Positions 9,076-17,813 are shown, counted from the first letter of the stretch. The stretch is 64,000 bases of DNA from Paraburkholderia sp. BL23I1N1 (GCF_003610295.1 NZ_RAPV01000001.1:6916481-6980480); one strand, 5' to 3'. Translations and numbers: made by a program. Notes: a model not told the origin generated them from the letters alone.

Positions 9076-9172
9076 TTGCATGGGACCAGAGTAACGAGCT
9101 TTGCATGGGACCAGAGTAACGCGCTAAAGCGCGAACTCTGGCCGACAGCTAAAGCGCCAACTCTGGTCGACA
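9076..9172. repeat. Four-unit 25-bp repeat array in the leader of the oxidoreductase gene
   Basis: Two tandem 25-base units (9076-9100 and 9101-9125; one mismatch) contain GGGACCAGAGTAACG. They are followed by two tandem 25-base units (9123-9147 and 9148-9172; two mismatches) containing GCTAAAGCGC and AACTCTGG. The first pair contains CCAGAGT and the second pair ACTCTGG, so the array can fold into hairpins with a GCGC-TAAA-GCGC tip. It ends exactly at the GGAG ribosome site of the next gene. Confidence 0.85.
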
Positions 9173-9181
9173 GGAGACAAA

Positions 9182-10162
9182 ATGGCGAAAGTCGTTAAAT
9201 TCTACGAAACCGGCGGTCCCGAGGTCCTGCGTTTTGAGGACGCTGAAGTTGGAGAGCCGGGACCAGGAGAGGTGCGTGTCCGCCACGTGGCAGTGGGGCT
9301 TAACTTTGCCGACACCTACTTCCGCGGTGGCACCTACGAGGTTCCGCTCCCCAGCGGCCTCGGCAACGAGGCAGCGGGCGTGGTCGAGGCCATCGGTGCC
9401 GGCGTGACCCATCTGGCGGTCGGCGACCGTGTCACCTACACGGGCTTCATCAACACGCTAGGCGCCTACAGTACGGAGCGGCTGATTTCAGCCGCGCCGC
9501 TGATCAAGCTGCCGGAGGCCATCAGTTGCGAGGCTGCGGCGGCCATGACCATGCGGGGTTTGTCCGCCGCCTACCTGGTACGCCGAATCTATCCTTTCAA
9601 GGCGGGCGACGCTGTGCTGCTGCATGCCGCAGCAGGCGGTGTTGGCCTGATCGTTTCGCAGTGGGCCAAATTGCTCGGGCTGACGGTGATCGGCACGGTT
9701 TCGACTGACGCCAAGGCCGAGGTGGCGCGCACTCACAGCTGCGATCACACGATCAACTACAGTCATGAGGATGTGGCCAAGCGCGTGCGGGAACTCACCA
9801 ACGGAGTTGGTGTGTCCGTGGTCTTCGACAGCGTAGGCAAGACCACCTTCATGTCCTCGCTAGACTCCCTCAAGCGCCGCGGCCTGCTGGTCTGCGTCGG
9901 CACCGCTTCCGGCAAAATCCCGCCGTTCGATCCGGCAATTCTGGCTCGCAAGGGCTCCCTGTACGTGACCCGCCCGGGTCTCGCCGACTACATCGCTGAT
10001 CCGGACGAGAAGGCAGAACTGGTCGATGAGCTATTCGGCCACGTGGCGGCAGGGCGCATCCGCATCGGGATCAATCAGCGCTATGCCCTGGAAGACGCGG
10101 TGCAGGCACATCAGGATCTGGAGGCTCGAAAAACTACGGGCTCCTCCATTTTCGTGATTTGA
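9182..10162 (+). CDS. Zinc-independent quinone oxidoreductase (MDR family, Qor-like)
   Basis: A 326-residue medium-chain dehydrogenase/reductase close to NADPH:quinone reductase (QorA). It has an N-terminal GroES-like domain (about 1-125, PGPGEVRVRHVAVGLNFAD) and a Rossmann domain (about 125-260) with the cofactor motif HAAAGGVGLIVSQWAKLLG. The Cys/His ligands for catalytic and structural zinc are lacking, as expected for the quinone reductase branch. ATG is preceded by AGGAG within the unusual repeat leader. Following the BKACE gene on the same strand, it may reduce an enone or quinone made in the pathway. Confidence 0.88.
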   Translation: MAKVVKFYETGGPEVLRFEDAEVGEPGPGEVRVRHVAVGLNFADTYFRGGTYEVPLPSGLGNEAAGVVEAIGAGVTHLAVGDRVTYTGFINTLGAYSTERLISAAPLIKLPEAISCEAAAAMTMRGLSAAYLVRRIYPFKAGDAVLLHAAAGGVGLIVSQWAKLLGLTVIGTVSTDAKAEVARTHSCDHTINYSHEDVAKRVRELTNGVGVSVVFDSVGKTTFMSSLDSLKRRGLLVCVGTASGKIPPFDPAILARKGSLYVTRPGLADYIADPDEKAELVDELFGHVAAGRIRIGINQRYALEDAVQAHQDLEARKTTGSSIFVI

Positions 10163-10333
10163 GTGTGTCAGGCTGTTTGGCCTGAAAAAATGTAGCGCAG
10201 CGCGTCGCAGAAGAGCGCCGCGCTCTTACGAGTGGCCGCAGTGACGGACGGCCTTGGCGTTGCCGATCCGCGCCGCCTCGATCGAGTGCGCGACCTGGCC
10301 ATACGCAATTAACATTTTCAACAATCCCTGGCA

Positions 10334-10894
10334 ATGACACCTTCTTCGCCACCCACCATATTGATCGTTCCCGGCCTGCGGGACCACGTCGAAGATCACT
10401 GGCAAACGATTCTTGCACGCAAACTGCCCAACGCGCGCGTGGTGCCGCCGCTGGAACACGACAAGCTGAGCTGCGCGGCAAGGATCGAGGCGCTCGATCA
10501 GGCTCTCGCCAGCATCACCGGTCCCGTGGTGCTCGTGTCGCACAGTGCCGGGGCCATGATCACTGTGCACTGGGCGCAACATCATCGGCGAGAAATCAAA
10601 GGCGCGCTGCTCGCCGCGCCGCCCGATTTCGAAACGCCGCTGCCGGACGGCTATCCGACGCTGGATGCGTTGCGTCAGAACGGCTGGCTGCCCACCCCAC
10701 GAACCCGGCTACCGTTTCCGAGCATCGTGGCGGCCAGCACGAACGATCCCCTCGCGCGGATCGAAGAAGTCACACGACTGGCGAGCGCGTGGGGCAGCCG
10801 TCTGGTTGACGTCGGCGCTGTCGGCCATCTCAACCCCGCCTCGGGCTACGGTGAGTGGCCACGCGCTTGGGATTTTGTTGAAGAACTCAGTTGA
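10334..10894 (+). CDS. RBBP9/YdeN-type alpha/beta hydrolase
   Basis: A 186-residue serine hydrolase of the small RBBP9/YdeN family. The nucleophile elbow is VLVSHSAGAM. A probable acid is in STNDPLAR, and the catalytic His is in VGHLNPASGYG near the C terminus. The N-terminal GLRDHVEDHWQ signature is highly typical. The natural substrate of this family is not established. It lies alone between the oxidoreductase and tatB and is transcribed towards tatB, with which it converges. The 10163-10333 gap before it has no recognisable gene. Confidence 0.85.
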   Translation: MTPSSPPTILIVPGLRDHVEDHWQTILARKLPNARVVPPLEHDKLSCAARIEALDQALASITGPVVLVSHSAGAMITVHWAQHHRREIKGALLAAPPDFETPLPDGYPTLDALRQNGWLPTPRTRLPFPSIVAASTNDPLARIEEVTRLASAWGSRLVDVGAVGHLNPASGYGEWPRAWDFVEELS

Positions 10895-10992
10895 AAAACA
10901 GCGGAGACGAGTCCAAACATTTGCTCCATCGCCTGTGAGCAAGAACGGACGACGTGCGCCGCGAAGATCGCTGCACAACTAACCCAAAAGCT

Positions 10993-11586
10993 TCACGCGA
11001 GGCGCCCGCCATTCCGTCCCAGCGCCTTGCTGGCGGCCATCGAGACAACGCGGGTGCGCTTGACAGCGGCGCCTCGACCGCCTGATGCCGAACCGCGCCG
11101 CCTTGCCCGCGCCTGCTGGCTGGAAAACGCTGGTGCCATGGACGAAACAACATCCGGGCGAGGCGCGTGAATTGAGGCATCGGACTGCCCCGACATCGGC
11201 CACTGCGCGGGTCGAACCTTGAATAGATCCGCCTGCAAATCGTTCGCACCGTCGTGGACGGAGGGCAGATAGACGGTTGACGACACCTCTTTCAAACTTG
11301 CCGCCGCGTCGACGCCAGCTTGCAGTTCACCAGCATGCTGGCGCACGGCACGGTCGACGGTACCCTGCATATTGGTCACTGCCAGTTCGATACCGTCTTT
11401 CATCTTGCGCAGTTCTTCGATCCTGATCTGCCGGTCTACTTCCGCCCGCACGCCATTCAGGTAACGTTGCGCGCGCCCCAGTAACGCGCCGGCGGTGCGC
11501 GCAACACGGGGAAGTCGTTCCGGACCGAGCACAACCAGTGCAACCGTGCCGATGACGGCCATTTTGGAAATGTCGATGTCAAACAT
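10993..11586 (-). CDS. tatB: Twin-arginine translocase subunit TatB
   Basis: TatB binds twin-arginine signal peptides together with TatC at the inner membrane. The protein starts MFDIDISKMAVIGTVALVVLGPERLPR, with one N-terminal membrane helix, the hinge Gly-Pro-Glu, then an amphipathic helix (ARTAGALLGRAQRYLNGVR) and a long variable tail; 197 residues. I chose this ATG over one 33 bases upstream because GGAGGGAC lies just before it and TatB proteins begin MFDI. It follows tatA with a 46-base gap. There is no tatC nearby, so the pair would need the housekeeping TatC. Confidence 0.88.
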   Translation of the reverse strand: MFDIDISKMAVIGTVALVVLGPERLPRVARTAGALLGRAQRYLNGVRAEVDRQIRIEELRKMKDGIELAVTNMQGTVDRAVRQHAGELQAGVDAAASLKEVSSTVYLPSVHDGANDLQADLFKVRPAQWPMSGQSDASIHAPRPDVVSSMAPAFSSQQARARRRGSASGGRGAAVKRTRVVSMAASKALGRNGGRLA

Positions 11587-11632
11587 GGCAATCGTCCCTC
11601 CAGACTGTTGCGAATTCAATCACATGCATGGG

Positions 11633-11860
11633 TCAGTGTTGCGAGACGGCAGAGGGATCCCGCACGTCGATGTGCGCGGCCACCGGCGCCTCTTTCGCGG
11701 CGGTGTTTGCAGTAACCGGTTCGATTTCCTGCATGCCTTCCTTGAAACCCTTGATCGCTCCGCCAAGGTCCGAGCCGAGATTGCGGATCTTCTTCGTGCC
11801 GAAAACCAGCGCAATGGTTGCCAGGACGATCAGCCAGTGCGCAATGCTAAGGCTACCCAT
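11633..11860 (-). CDS. tatA: Twin-arginine translocase subunit TatA
   Basis: TatA forms the protein-conducting assembly of the Tat pathway. This 75-residue protein has the standard layout: N-terminal membrane helix ([20 protein letters not shown]), the [24 protein letters not shown] amphipathic helix, and a short charged tail. ATG is set by AGGAG seven bases upstream. It is the first gene of a tatA-tatB pair and is divergent from the remains of a Tat-signal oxalate decarboxylase about 325 bases away. The pairing suggests it was carried with that exported enzyme. Confidence 0.9.
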   Translation of the reverse strand: MGSLSIAHWLIVLATIALVFGTKKIRNLGSDLGGAIKGFKEGMQEIEPVTANTAAKEAPVAAHIDVRDPSAVSQH

Positions 11861-12185
11861 GATCAAACTCCTTTCATATGCAATGAACTCAACAGCAATC
11901 TGCCCCAGGTCTTGCGCTCATCGTAGTGCCATTTGAATGTAGCGTGCATCAGATGTTCTTATGGCTTCTTCAAAGAAATCCTGATTGTTCATTTGCGCCG
12001 CACGTTTCTAATATTTGTCGCACGGAGCGGATGGCGACGTCCCGATTCTGCGGGGAGCCCTCCAGATTGAGCGAGGACTCACCGCAGCACAAGCCAATGC
12101 CGGATCCCGCCCACACCTTTGTCGTACAGGAGTTCATCCTGACCACCTGGAATTATTCAATAGGAATACTGATTAGATAGCAACC

Positions 12186-12453
12186 ATGACTGACCTGAAA
12201 CGTCGCAGTGTACTAGCCGGGCGGCCGCAGGTGCTGTGGCACTCGGTGCAACGGCCGCCGCCAAGGCCGCCGAATTCGGCAACCCGGACCGCCCCTTGCA
12301 AGGAAGTATCAACTCGACGCCCGCTGCGATTTCCGAGCCCGTCCCACAGAATCCGCAACTGCGCGATGTTTTGCCGTCGTTCAACAACCCGCCGCCGACG
12401 GATGTCGGCGGAATGCCGATTCCGTGGGCATCCTTCAATGAGGCGCACAAGCG
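12186..12453 (+). pseudogene. 5' fragment of Tat-exported oxalate decarboxylase (bicupin), frameshifted and truncated
   Basis: The start MTDLKRRSVLAG is a twin-arginine signal. A one-base insertion around 12216-12222 then shifts the frame. In the shifted frame the signal continues with ALGATAAAKAAEFGNPDRP and PLQGSINSTPAAISEPVPQ, then PTDVGGMPIPWASFNEAHKR. This is the N-terminal leader of the Burkholderia secreted oxalate decarboxylase family, as I recall it. The metal-binding cupin domains are absent: an IS6-family element begins at 12454 and the rest of the gene does not reappear on its other side. The enzyme would have converted oxalate to formate and CO2 in the periplasm. Confidence 0.7.
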
Positions 12454-13640
12454 GGTTCTGGTGTAAATAGGCTCGGCGAATCGGTTAAAGTATCCAGCCT
12501 AACAATCTGGTGATCGGTGATGAGCAAGCGCAAAGGCCTGGAGGCGTTGTTTGATGGGCGGCATTTTGATCGGGAGATCATCATTCTCTGCGTGCGCTGG
12601 TACCTTCGCTACAAGCTCAGCCTGCGCGATATCGTCGAGATGATGGCCGAACGCGGTTTGTCGCTGGTGCACACCACGATCATGCGCTGGGTGAAGCGCT
12701 TCACGCCGGAGTTCGTCAAGCGTTGGAATCGTTTTGGCATACCCACAGGGCGGTCATGGCGTGTTGACGAAACCTACCTGAAGGTTCGTGGCAAATGGGT
12801 TTATCTGTACCGTGCAGTAGATCGAGCCGGCCAGACGGTAGACTTCATGCTCAGAGCGAAGCGCGACGTGGCCGCGGCCAAAGCCTTTTTCAGCAAGGCA
12901 ATCAAACATCAGGGCCAGCCGCCGGAGACGATCACGCTCGATGGGTATGCCGCCTCGCACCGCGCCGTGCGCGAGATGAAGGCCGATGGCCTGCTGCCTG
13001 AGGACACGAATATCCGGTCCTCGAAGTACGTGAACAATCTGATCGAGGTGCGACACGAGGTCGCTTACAGAAGTTGTTCTCACTTCTCGCGGTATAGAAG
13101 GAGTGAACCACCGGTGTCACCTGGTGAATCTAGGAGCCTGAATCAAGAGCGGCTCTGACAACGTAACGAAGCGCCGCAAGGCGCGGGGTATTAATCGCGA
13201 GAGGCGTACCCTTCTGGCAGCCATACGCCGGATGAGTGCCAGATAGTCGGTATGGTGAAACCATTTGAATCTGCAATAGGGTCGTTAGATTGAACGAGCG
13301 GAAATGGCTATTGCGCTCGAACCAAAACGGTACCGGAGGTGGGAACAGCGTTTTTCGATTACGCTTTCGTGACCCATATACCTCCCGGCCCAGAGCAGGC
13401 ACCTAACCCGACGTACTTCGATAAGCGAAACGTGGAAACCCCGTATCACTCCCTTCGGGGACAGCAGACTGCGAGGTCTGCCCATGGCGGTGCGGGCACA
13501 GGAACGGGGAAAAAGCGAATGCCCGGCTGTAATGGACGGGATACGGGTTGCAACATCACCCGACGCGAAAGCGGGCAGACTTCCTCATGGTCTCTCCTCA
13601 CCAGAGAGTTTGCAGAACCATCTATACGGGAGGAAAGCAA

Positions 13641-15287
13641 ATGAGTGCAGCAACACGGGCGCGTGCACCTTCCGGCGTGACGTGGGACGGCATCAATTGG
13701 GCCAATGTTCAACGCCAGGTAAGAAGGCTGCAGACGCGTATGGTGAAGGCCGTACAGGCTGGCCGGCATAACAGGGTGAAAGCCCTGCAATGGCTGCTGA
13801 CCCACTCGTTCAGCGGCCGTGCATTGGCCGTGAAGCGGGTGACTGAAAACAAAGGCAGGAACACCCCCGGTGTGGACAAGGTAACGTGGAAAACACCGGC
13901 GGCAAAGATCAACGCGGTTGCGTCGTTGAAGAGGCGGGGTTATTCGCCCCTTCCACTTCGGAGGGTTTTTATTCTGAAGAAAAACGGCAAGACGAGGCCG
14001 CTCGGCATACCCGTGATGGAATGCCGCGCCATGCAGGCGCTGCACCTGCTGGCGCTGGAACCTGTTGCGGAAACCACCGCCGATCTGAATTCTTATGGGT
14101 TCAGGCCGGAACGTTCTACTGCTGACGCTGGAGGACAATGCTTCATTTCTCTGGCAAAAAAGGCGAGCGCGGAATGGGTGCTGGAGGCCGACATCCAGGG
14201 CTGTTTCGACAAAATCTCCCACGACTGGATGATCGCCAATATCCCCACGGACAAGGTGATTCTAAAGAAGTGGCTCAAAGCGGGATACGTGTATCTAAAC
14301 GAACTCTTCCCCACTGACGCCGGCACCCCGCAAGGGGGAATCATTTCACCGGTGGCAGCCCACATGACGCTCGATGGCCTCGAAGCAATGCTAGCGGAAA
14401 AATTCCCGCGAGCGAGGCAGAGGAGTCTGAAAATGAACATGGTGCGTTACGCGGACGACTTCATCATTACCGGCCACTCGAAAGAGTGGCTGGAACATGA
14501 GGTCAGGCCGGCAGTCGCTGAATTTCTGGCGGAACGCGGGCTGGTCTTATCGCCAGAAAAGACCAGGATAACGCACATCAAGGATGGGTTTGATTTCCTC
14601 GGATGGAACATTCGCAAGTACAACGGCAAGCTACTGATGAAACCGTCGAAAGCGAACGTCAAGGCGCATCTTGGCAAAGTCCGTGAAATCATCAAGGCCA
14701 ACAAGACGGCTAAACAGGCGAGCCTGATAAGGCTGCTCAATCCTGTTTTACGAGGATGGGCGAATTACCATAGCCATGTAGTCGCCAAGAAAGCCTTCGA
14801 TCGGGTTGATCACGAGGTCTGGTCAATGCTATGGCGATGGGCGGTAAGAAGGCACCCTAAAAAAGGAGCCCGATGGGTGAAGCTCAAATACTTCAAGACC
14901 AAAGGTTTCCGGGACTGGGTATTTGCCGCCACAGAAAAAAAAGAGGATGGTACGACAAGAGAGGTCACCTTGCTGAAGGAATCGGACACGCCAATAAAAC
15001 GGCATATCAAGATCCGAGCGGGCGCCAATCCGCACGATCCGCAATGGGCACCATACTTCGAATCCCGATGGGGCCAGAAGATGCTGAACTCGGCGCGCGG
15101 TCGCCGTAAGCTGTACCGCGTCTGGGTAAGGCAAGATGGCATGTGTTCCAACTGTCAGCAGCCCATCACAATGAACACCCGCTGGGGTGTTACGCATATT
15201 GTGAAGCAAACTGACGGCGGGTCGGATGCAGCAAGCAACCTTCAAGTGCACCATCTCAATTGCCGTAGAAATCCGCAATACGCCTGA
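13641..15287 (+). CDS. ltrA: Group II intron reverse transcriptase/maturase with HNH endonuclease
   Basis: A 548-residue multifunctional protein that helps splice its intron and copies it into new DNA sites. In order: an N-terminal RT-0 region (NRVKALQWLLTHSF), reverse transcriptase with YADDFIITGHS as catalytic centre and GTPQGGIISPVAAHM, the maturase X domain (RGWANYHSHVVAKKAFDRVD), and a C-terminal HNH endonuclease with CSNCQQP and HHLNCRRNP. All functional motifs appear intact. Start ATG is preceded by GGGAGG. An upstream in-frame codon would overlap the structured RNA and is less likely. Confidence 0.92.
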   Translation: MSAATRARAPSGVTWDGINWANVQRQVRRLQTRMVKAVQAGRHNRVKALQWLLTHSFSGRALAVKRVTENKGRNTPGVDKVTWKTPAAKINAVASLKRRGYSPLPLRRVFILKKNGKTRPLGIPVMECRAMQALHLLALEPVAETTADLNSYGFRPERSTADAGGQCFISLAKKASAEWVLEADIQGCFDKISHDWMIANIPTDKVILKKWLKAGYVYLNELFPTDAGTPQGGIISPVAAHMTLDGLEAMLAEKFPRARQRSLKMNMVRYADDFIITGHSKEWLEHEVRPAVAEFLAERGLVLSPEKTRITHIKDGFDFLGWNIRKYNGKLLMKPSKANVKAHLGKVREIIKANKTAKQASLIRLLNPVLRGWANYHSHVVAKKAFDRVDHEVWSMLWRWAVRRHPKKGARWVKLKYFKTKGFRDWVFAATEKKEDGTTREVTLLKESDTPIKRHIKIRAGANPHDPQWAPYFESRWGQKMLNSARGRRKLYRVWVRQDGMCSNCQQPITMNTRWGVTHIVKQTDGGSDAASNLQVHHLNCRRNPQYA

Positions 15288-15334
15288 GTAGAAGTTGTGC
15301 CACCGGGTGTCGACAGATGCCTTTGTAGAGGCTT

Positions 15335-15409
15335 GAGCCGTATGCTCCTAAAGGCGCACGTACGGTTCTTAGGGGGCCGTGCCGCAGCAATGCGGTACGG
15401 CTACCCGAC
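15335..15409 (+). ncRNA. Group II intron domains V and VI
   Basis: Domain V is the 34-base hairpin 15335-15368: GAGCCGTATG pairs with CGTACGGTTC around a bulged, GNRA-like tip. Domain VI follows as GGCCGTGCCGCA with AATGCGGTACGGCT, with an unpaired A near the 3' end as lariat branch point. The intron ends at 15409. Confidence 0.85.
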
Positions 15410-15656
15410 CAGGACCATCGAAACATCAAGTCCAGAACGAACGTGATGCTCGGTTTCAAACGATTCAGGAATGCCGTGACCACGATTTCAGGCATCGAAT
15501 TGATGCATCGCATTCGCAAGGGTCAGTTCAACTTCTCCATGCTCGGGCTTGAAGATACAGCTGCGCTCGCTGTCTGGAATGCTGTCCTGTTCAATCGATA
15601 AGGTATCCATATCTATTGGAAAAATCTCGGCCTGACCAGCCATTTGCACCAGAGCC

Positions 15657-15908
15657 GGAAGAAGCAATACCGCGCTTGGCGCATTCTACCGACGCCTTGC
15701 CGGCCGGATCGGGAATGCCAAGGCCGTGACCGCGACGGCGCGCAAGATCGCTGTCCTGTTTTATAACGCGATGCGCTACGGTATGGACTACCGCGACCCG
15801 GGCGCTGATCATTACGAACAGCAGTACAGGGACCGTGTTATCAAGCAGCTTCATCGCCGCGCGGCGCAATTTGGATATTCACTGCAACCTCAGGGCTCGC
15901 CAACGTGA
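15657..15908 (+). pseudogene. 3' fragment of an IS110-type transposase
   Basis: Open in frame from the IS6 end: LGAFYRRLAGRIGNAKAV, TATARKIAVLFYNAMRYGMD and a C-terminal basic tail to the stop. This resembles the C-terminal part of IS110/IS116-type transposases common in Burkholderia, where it forms the end of the second catalytic domain. The N-terminal DEDD domain is missing, cut off by the IS6 end. It is a remnant and cannot be active. Confidence 0.6.
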
Positions 15909-16062
15909 AGTTGGGTTTCTTAGGAAGTCTACATAAACCGCTCTGCTCTCTACGCCCTCTCTCAACAATTTTGACGTTATCCTTATAATGTTGAAATGAT
16001 GCGGCACAGATGCGACAACCATTGCTTGACACCCCGAAACTGGACCCGCCGCGCTCTCGACC

Positions 16063-16325
16063 ATGAAAACGACCCTGATCGTACCGCGTCCGCTTGATGC
16101 GGTCGAATTGCCGGCCGAACTCGATGGACGACACGGCACCAACCGCGCGAACGGCCGCTGCAGATCATAGCAGTCGACGATCTCAATGTAATACGCGTAT
16201 GGCTCGCACGCGTGGTCGACACAAAAACCACCTTCGAGAACTACCGCAAGGAAGCCGGGCGGCTGTTGCCGTGGGCGATCGTCCAGCTGGGCAAACCGCT
16301 ATCGTCGCTTACGCACGAGGATCTG
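16063..16325 (+). pseudogene. N-terminal fragment of a tyrosine recombinase/integrase
   Basis: Starts MKTTLIVPRPLDAVELPAEL with DGRHGTNRANGR. After a frameshift near 16156 it continues IIAVDDLNVIRVWLARVVD and TKTTFENYRKEAGRLLPW, then SLTHEDLL. This is the SAM-like core-binding domain of a tyrosine recombinase common on Burkholderiaceae plasmids and islands. The catalytic domain (R-HxxR-Y) is absent. The fragment ends exactly at a 22-base inverted repeat. The gap 15909-16062 before it shows nothing recognisable. Confidence 0.65.
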
Positions 16326-16434
16326 CTTCAACTAATGGAATGGACGCTCTCTCCGATCAGGTGGTGTTACGACACCGACCACTTTGGCACATTGATGCCG
16401 TTTCGGGTGGGGGCGTCCATTCCATTAGTTGAAG
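16326..16434. repeat. 109-bp element with perfect 22-bp terminal inverted repeats
   Basis: The left arm 16326-16347 begins CTTCAACTAATGGAATGG. The right arm 16413-16434 is its exact reverse complement. The interior (65 bases) includes GGTGTTACGACACC, itself a hairpin, and no gene. No flanking duplication is seen. It could be a MITE-like unit or the abutting ends of a deleted insertion sequence. Confidence 0.75.
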
Positions 16435-16496
16435 GCGTCACCACTTCGACGCCGTGCTTCGGGAATGACGTCTATCGCCTGAGCTACCGGCTACCG

Positions 16497-17813
16497 TCAA
16501 ACCACTTTCGCCGAACGTTCCACCGCGCCACCGCGACGATACAGCACAAGCGTCGCAACCAGCCCGCACAACGCGGCGAAGCTCATCCAGTAGCCCGGTG
16601 CAGCCTTGTCATGCGTGACCTCAATCAGAAATGTCGACACCGCGGGTGTAAATCCGCCGAAGAGCGCCGTCGCGAGACTGTATGCCAGCGAAAACCCTGC
16701 CACGCGGACACTTACCGGCATCACTTCGGTCAGCGCGACGACCATTGCCCCATTGTAGATGCCGAAGAAGAATGAGAGCCACTGCAGGACGAGCAGCATC
16801 CGGAGGAAGCTCGGCGCTGCCGCCAGCCACGAAAGCGCCGGATAGGTTGTGAAAATGGCAAGCACCGTGATACCGATCAGAAGCGGCCGGCGTCCAATAC
16901 GATCCGACAGCGCACCGCCAATCGGCAGCCAGATGAAATTGGAAACGCCAACGCACAGCGTAACGACGAGACTGTCGGCGGTGCTAAGTTTCAGGACGGC
17001 CCGGCCGAACGTCGGCGTATAGACGGTAATCAGATAGAACGTGGTGGTCGTCATCGCAACCAGCAGCATGCCGGCGAACACGATTTGCCAGTTCGCCATC
17101 ATCGTCGCGAGGATTTCCTTTGTCTTCGGACGGTGCTGCCTCGCTTTGAACTCCTCGGTTTCCTGTAGCGAACGGCGCAACACGAACAGGAACGGTACGA
17201 TCGCGCAGCCGACAAAGAACGGGATGCGCCAGCCCCACGCACCGATACTCGCCGCGGACATCCAGCTGTTGAGTCCATAGCCTAGCCCCGCTGCAACCAC
17301 AATCGCGACCTGCTGGCTTGCCGACTGCCAGCTCGTATAAAAGCCCTTGTGACCTGGCGTCGCCATTTCAGCCAGATAGACCGACACGCCGCCCAGTTCG
17401 GCGCCAGCCGAGAAGCCCTGTAGCAGCCGGCCGATCAGCACCAGTGCCGGCGCCAGCATGCCGATCGTTGCGTAGCCGGGGACCGCGGCGATGAGTATCG
17501 TGCCACTCGCCATGAGCGACAGCGTCACGATCAGGCCCTTGCGACGGCCGACTTCGTCGATGTAGGCGCCAAGCACGATGGCGCCTAACGGCCGCATCAG
17601 GAAGCCTGCGCCAAACACGGCGAACGTCAACATCAGCGAGGCAAACTCGCTGCTCGACGGAAAAAACACCCTCGAAATGTAGGTGGCGTAAAAGCCAAAC
17701 AGAAAGAAGTCGAACTGTTCGAGGAAGTTACCGCTGGTGACGCGCAAAACGGCGCCGACCTTGGAGCGGGACGGTTTGGGTGCATCTGCCACCATGCTGG
17801 CTGAAGGGTTCAT
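16497..17813 (-). CDS. MHS-family MFS transporter, citrate/tricarballylate type
   Basis: A 438-residue metabolite:H+ symporter of the MHS branch of the major facilitator superfamily. Typical signatures are [23 protein letters not shown] in helix 1, [17 protein letters not shown] after helix 2, and [23 protein letters not shown] in helix 4. Twelve hydrophobic segments are present. ATG is chosen because AAGGAGA precedes it; the reading frame extends upstream without a start signal. The closest family members transport citrate, tricarballylate or related di/tricarboxylates. It is divergent from the ATP-citrate-lyase-like pair and probably feeds it. Confidence 0.88.
   Translation of the reverse strand: MNPSASMVADAPKPSRSKVGAVLRVTSGNFLEQFDFFLFGFYATYISRVFFPSSSEFASLMLTFAVFGAGFLMRPLGAIVLGAYIDEVGRRKGLIVTLSLMASGTILIAAVPGYATIGMLAPALVLIGRLLQGFSAGAELGGVSVYLAEMATPGHKGFYTSWQSASQQVAIVVAAGLGYGLNSWMSAASIGAWGWRIPFFVGCAIVPFLFVLRRSLQETEEFKARQHRPKTKEILATMMANWQIVFAGMLLVAMTTTTFYLITVYTPTFGRAVLKLSTADSLVVTLCVGVSNFIWLPIGGALSDRIGRRPLLIGITVLAIFTTYPALSWLAAAPSFLRMLLVLQWLSFFFGIYNGAMVVALTEVMPVSVRVAGFSLAYSLATALFGGFTPAVSTFLIEVTHDKAAPGYWMSFAALCGLVATLVLYRRGGAVERSAKVV

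Larger units (their letters stand above)
13048..15409 (+). mobile_element. Group II intron, complete, inserted in IS6 transposase
   Basis: The 5' end GTGCGACAC matches the GUGYG consensus. The 3' end CTACCCGAC ends in AY, and the flanking transposase codons join perfectly across it (GAG then CAG). Between them are an RNA leader of about 590 bases, one intron-encoded protein, and domains V and VI near the end. Length is 2,362 bases, typical of a full-length mobile group II intron. It lies in the sense orientation of the host gene, so it can splice from transposase mRNA. Confidence 0.88.
12520..15601 (+). pseudogene. IS6-family transposase, split into two exons by a group II intron
   Basis: Exon 1 (12520-13047) encodes 176 residues with the IS6 DDE core: [22 protein letters not shown] (first Asp) and [17 protein letters not shown] (second Asp), ending [10 protein letters not shown]. 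Exon 2 (15410-15601) continues in frame QDHRNIKSRTNVMLGFKRF, with the DDE glutamate split across the junction region (NNLIE-QDHR), and ends AVLFNR. Joined, they give an intact 239-residue transposase, the normal IS6 length. Without splicing the frame stops soon after exon 1. The gene is thus interrupted, but RNA splicing could restore it. Confidence 0.85.
12454..15656 (+). mobile_element. IS6-family insertion sequence carrying a group II intron
   Basis: The element is bounded by imperfect terminal inverted repeats: GGTTCTGGTGTAAATAGGCT at the left, and GGCTCTGGTGCAAATGGCT read inward from 15656. It contains one DDE transposase gene interrupted at 13048-15409 by a group II intron, so the IS itself is about 841 bases, normal for IS6. 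The flanking 8-mers (CACAAGCG and GGAAGAAG) do not match. There is therefore no target duplication, as expected after an IS6-mediated deletion or cointegrate rearrangement. It truncates an oxalate decarboxylase gene on the left and abuts an IS110 remnant on the right. Confidence 0.8.
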
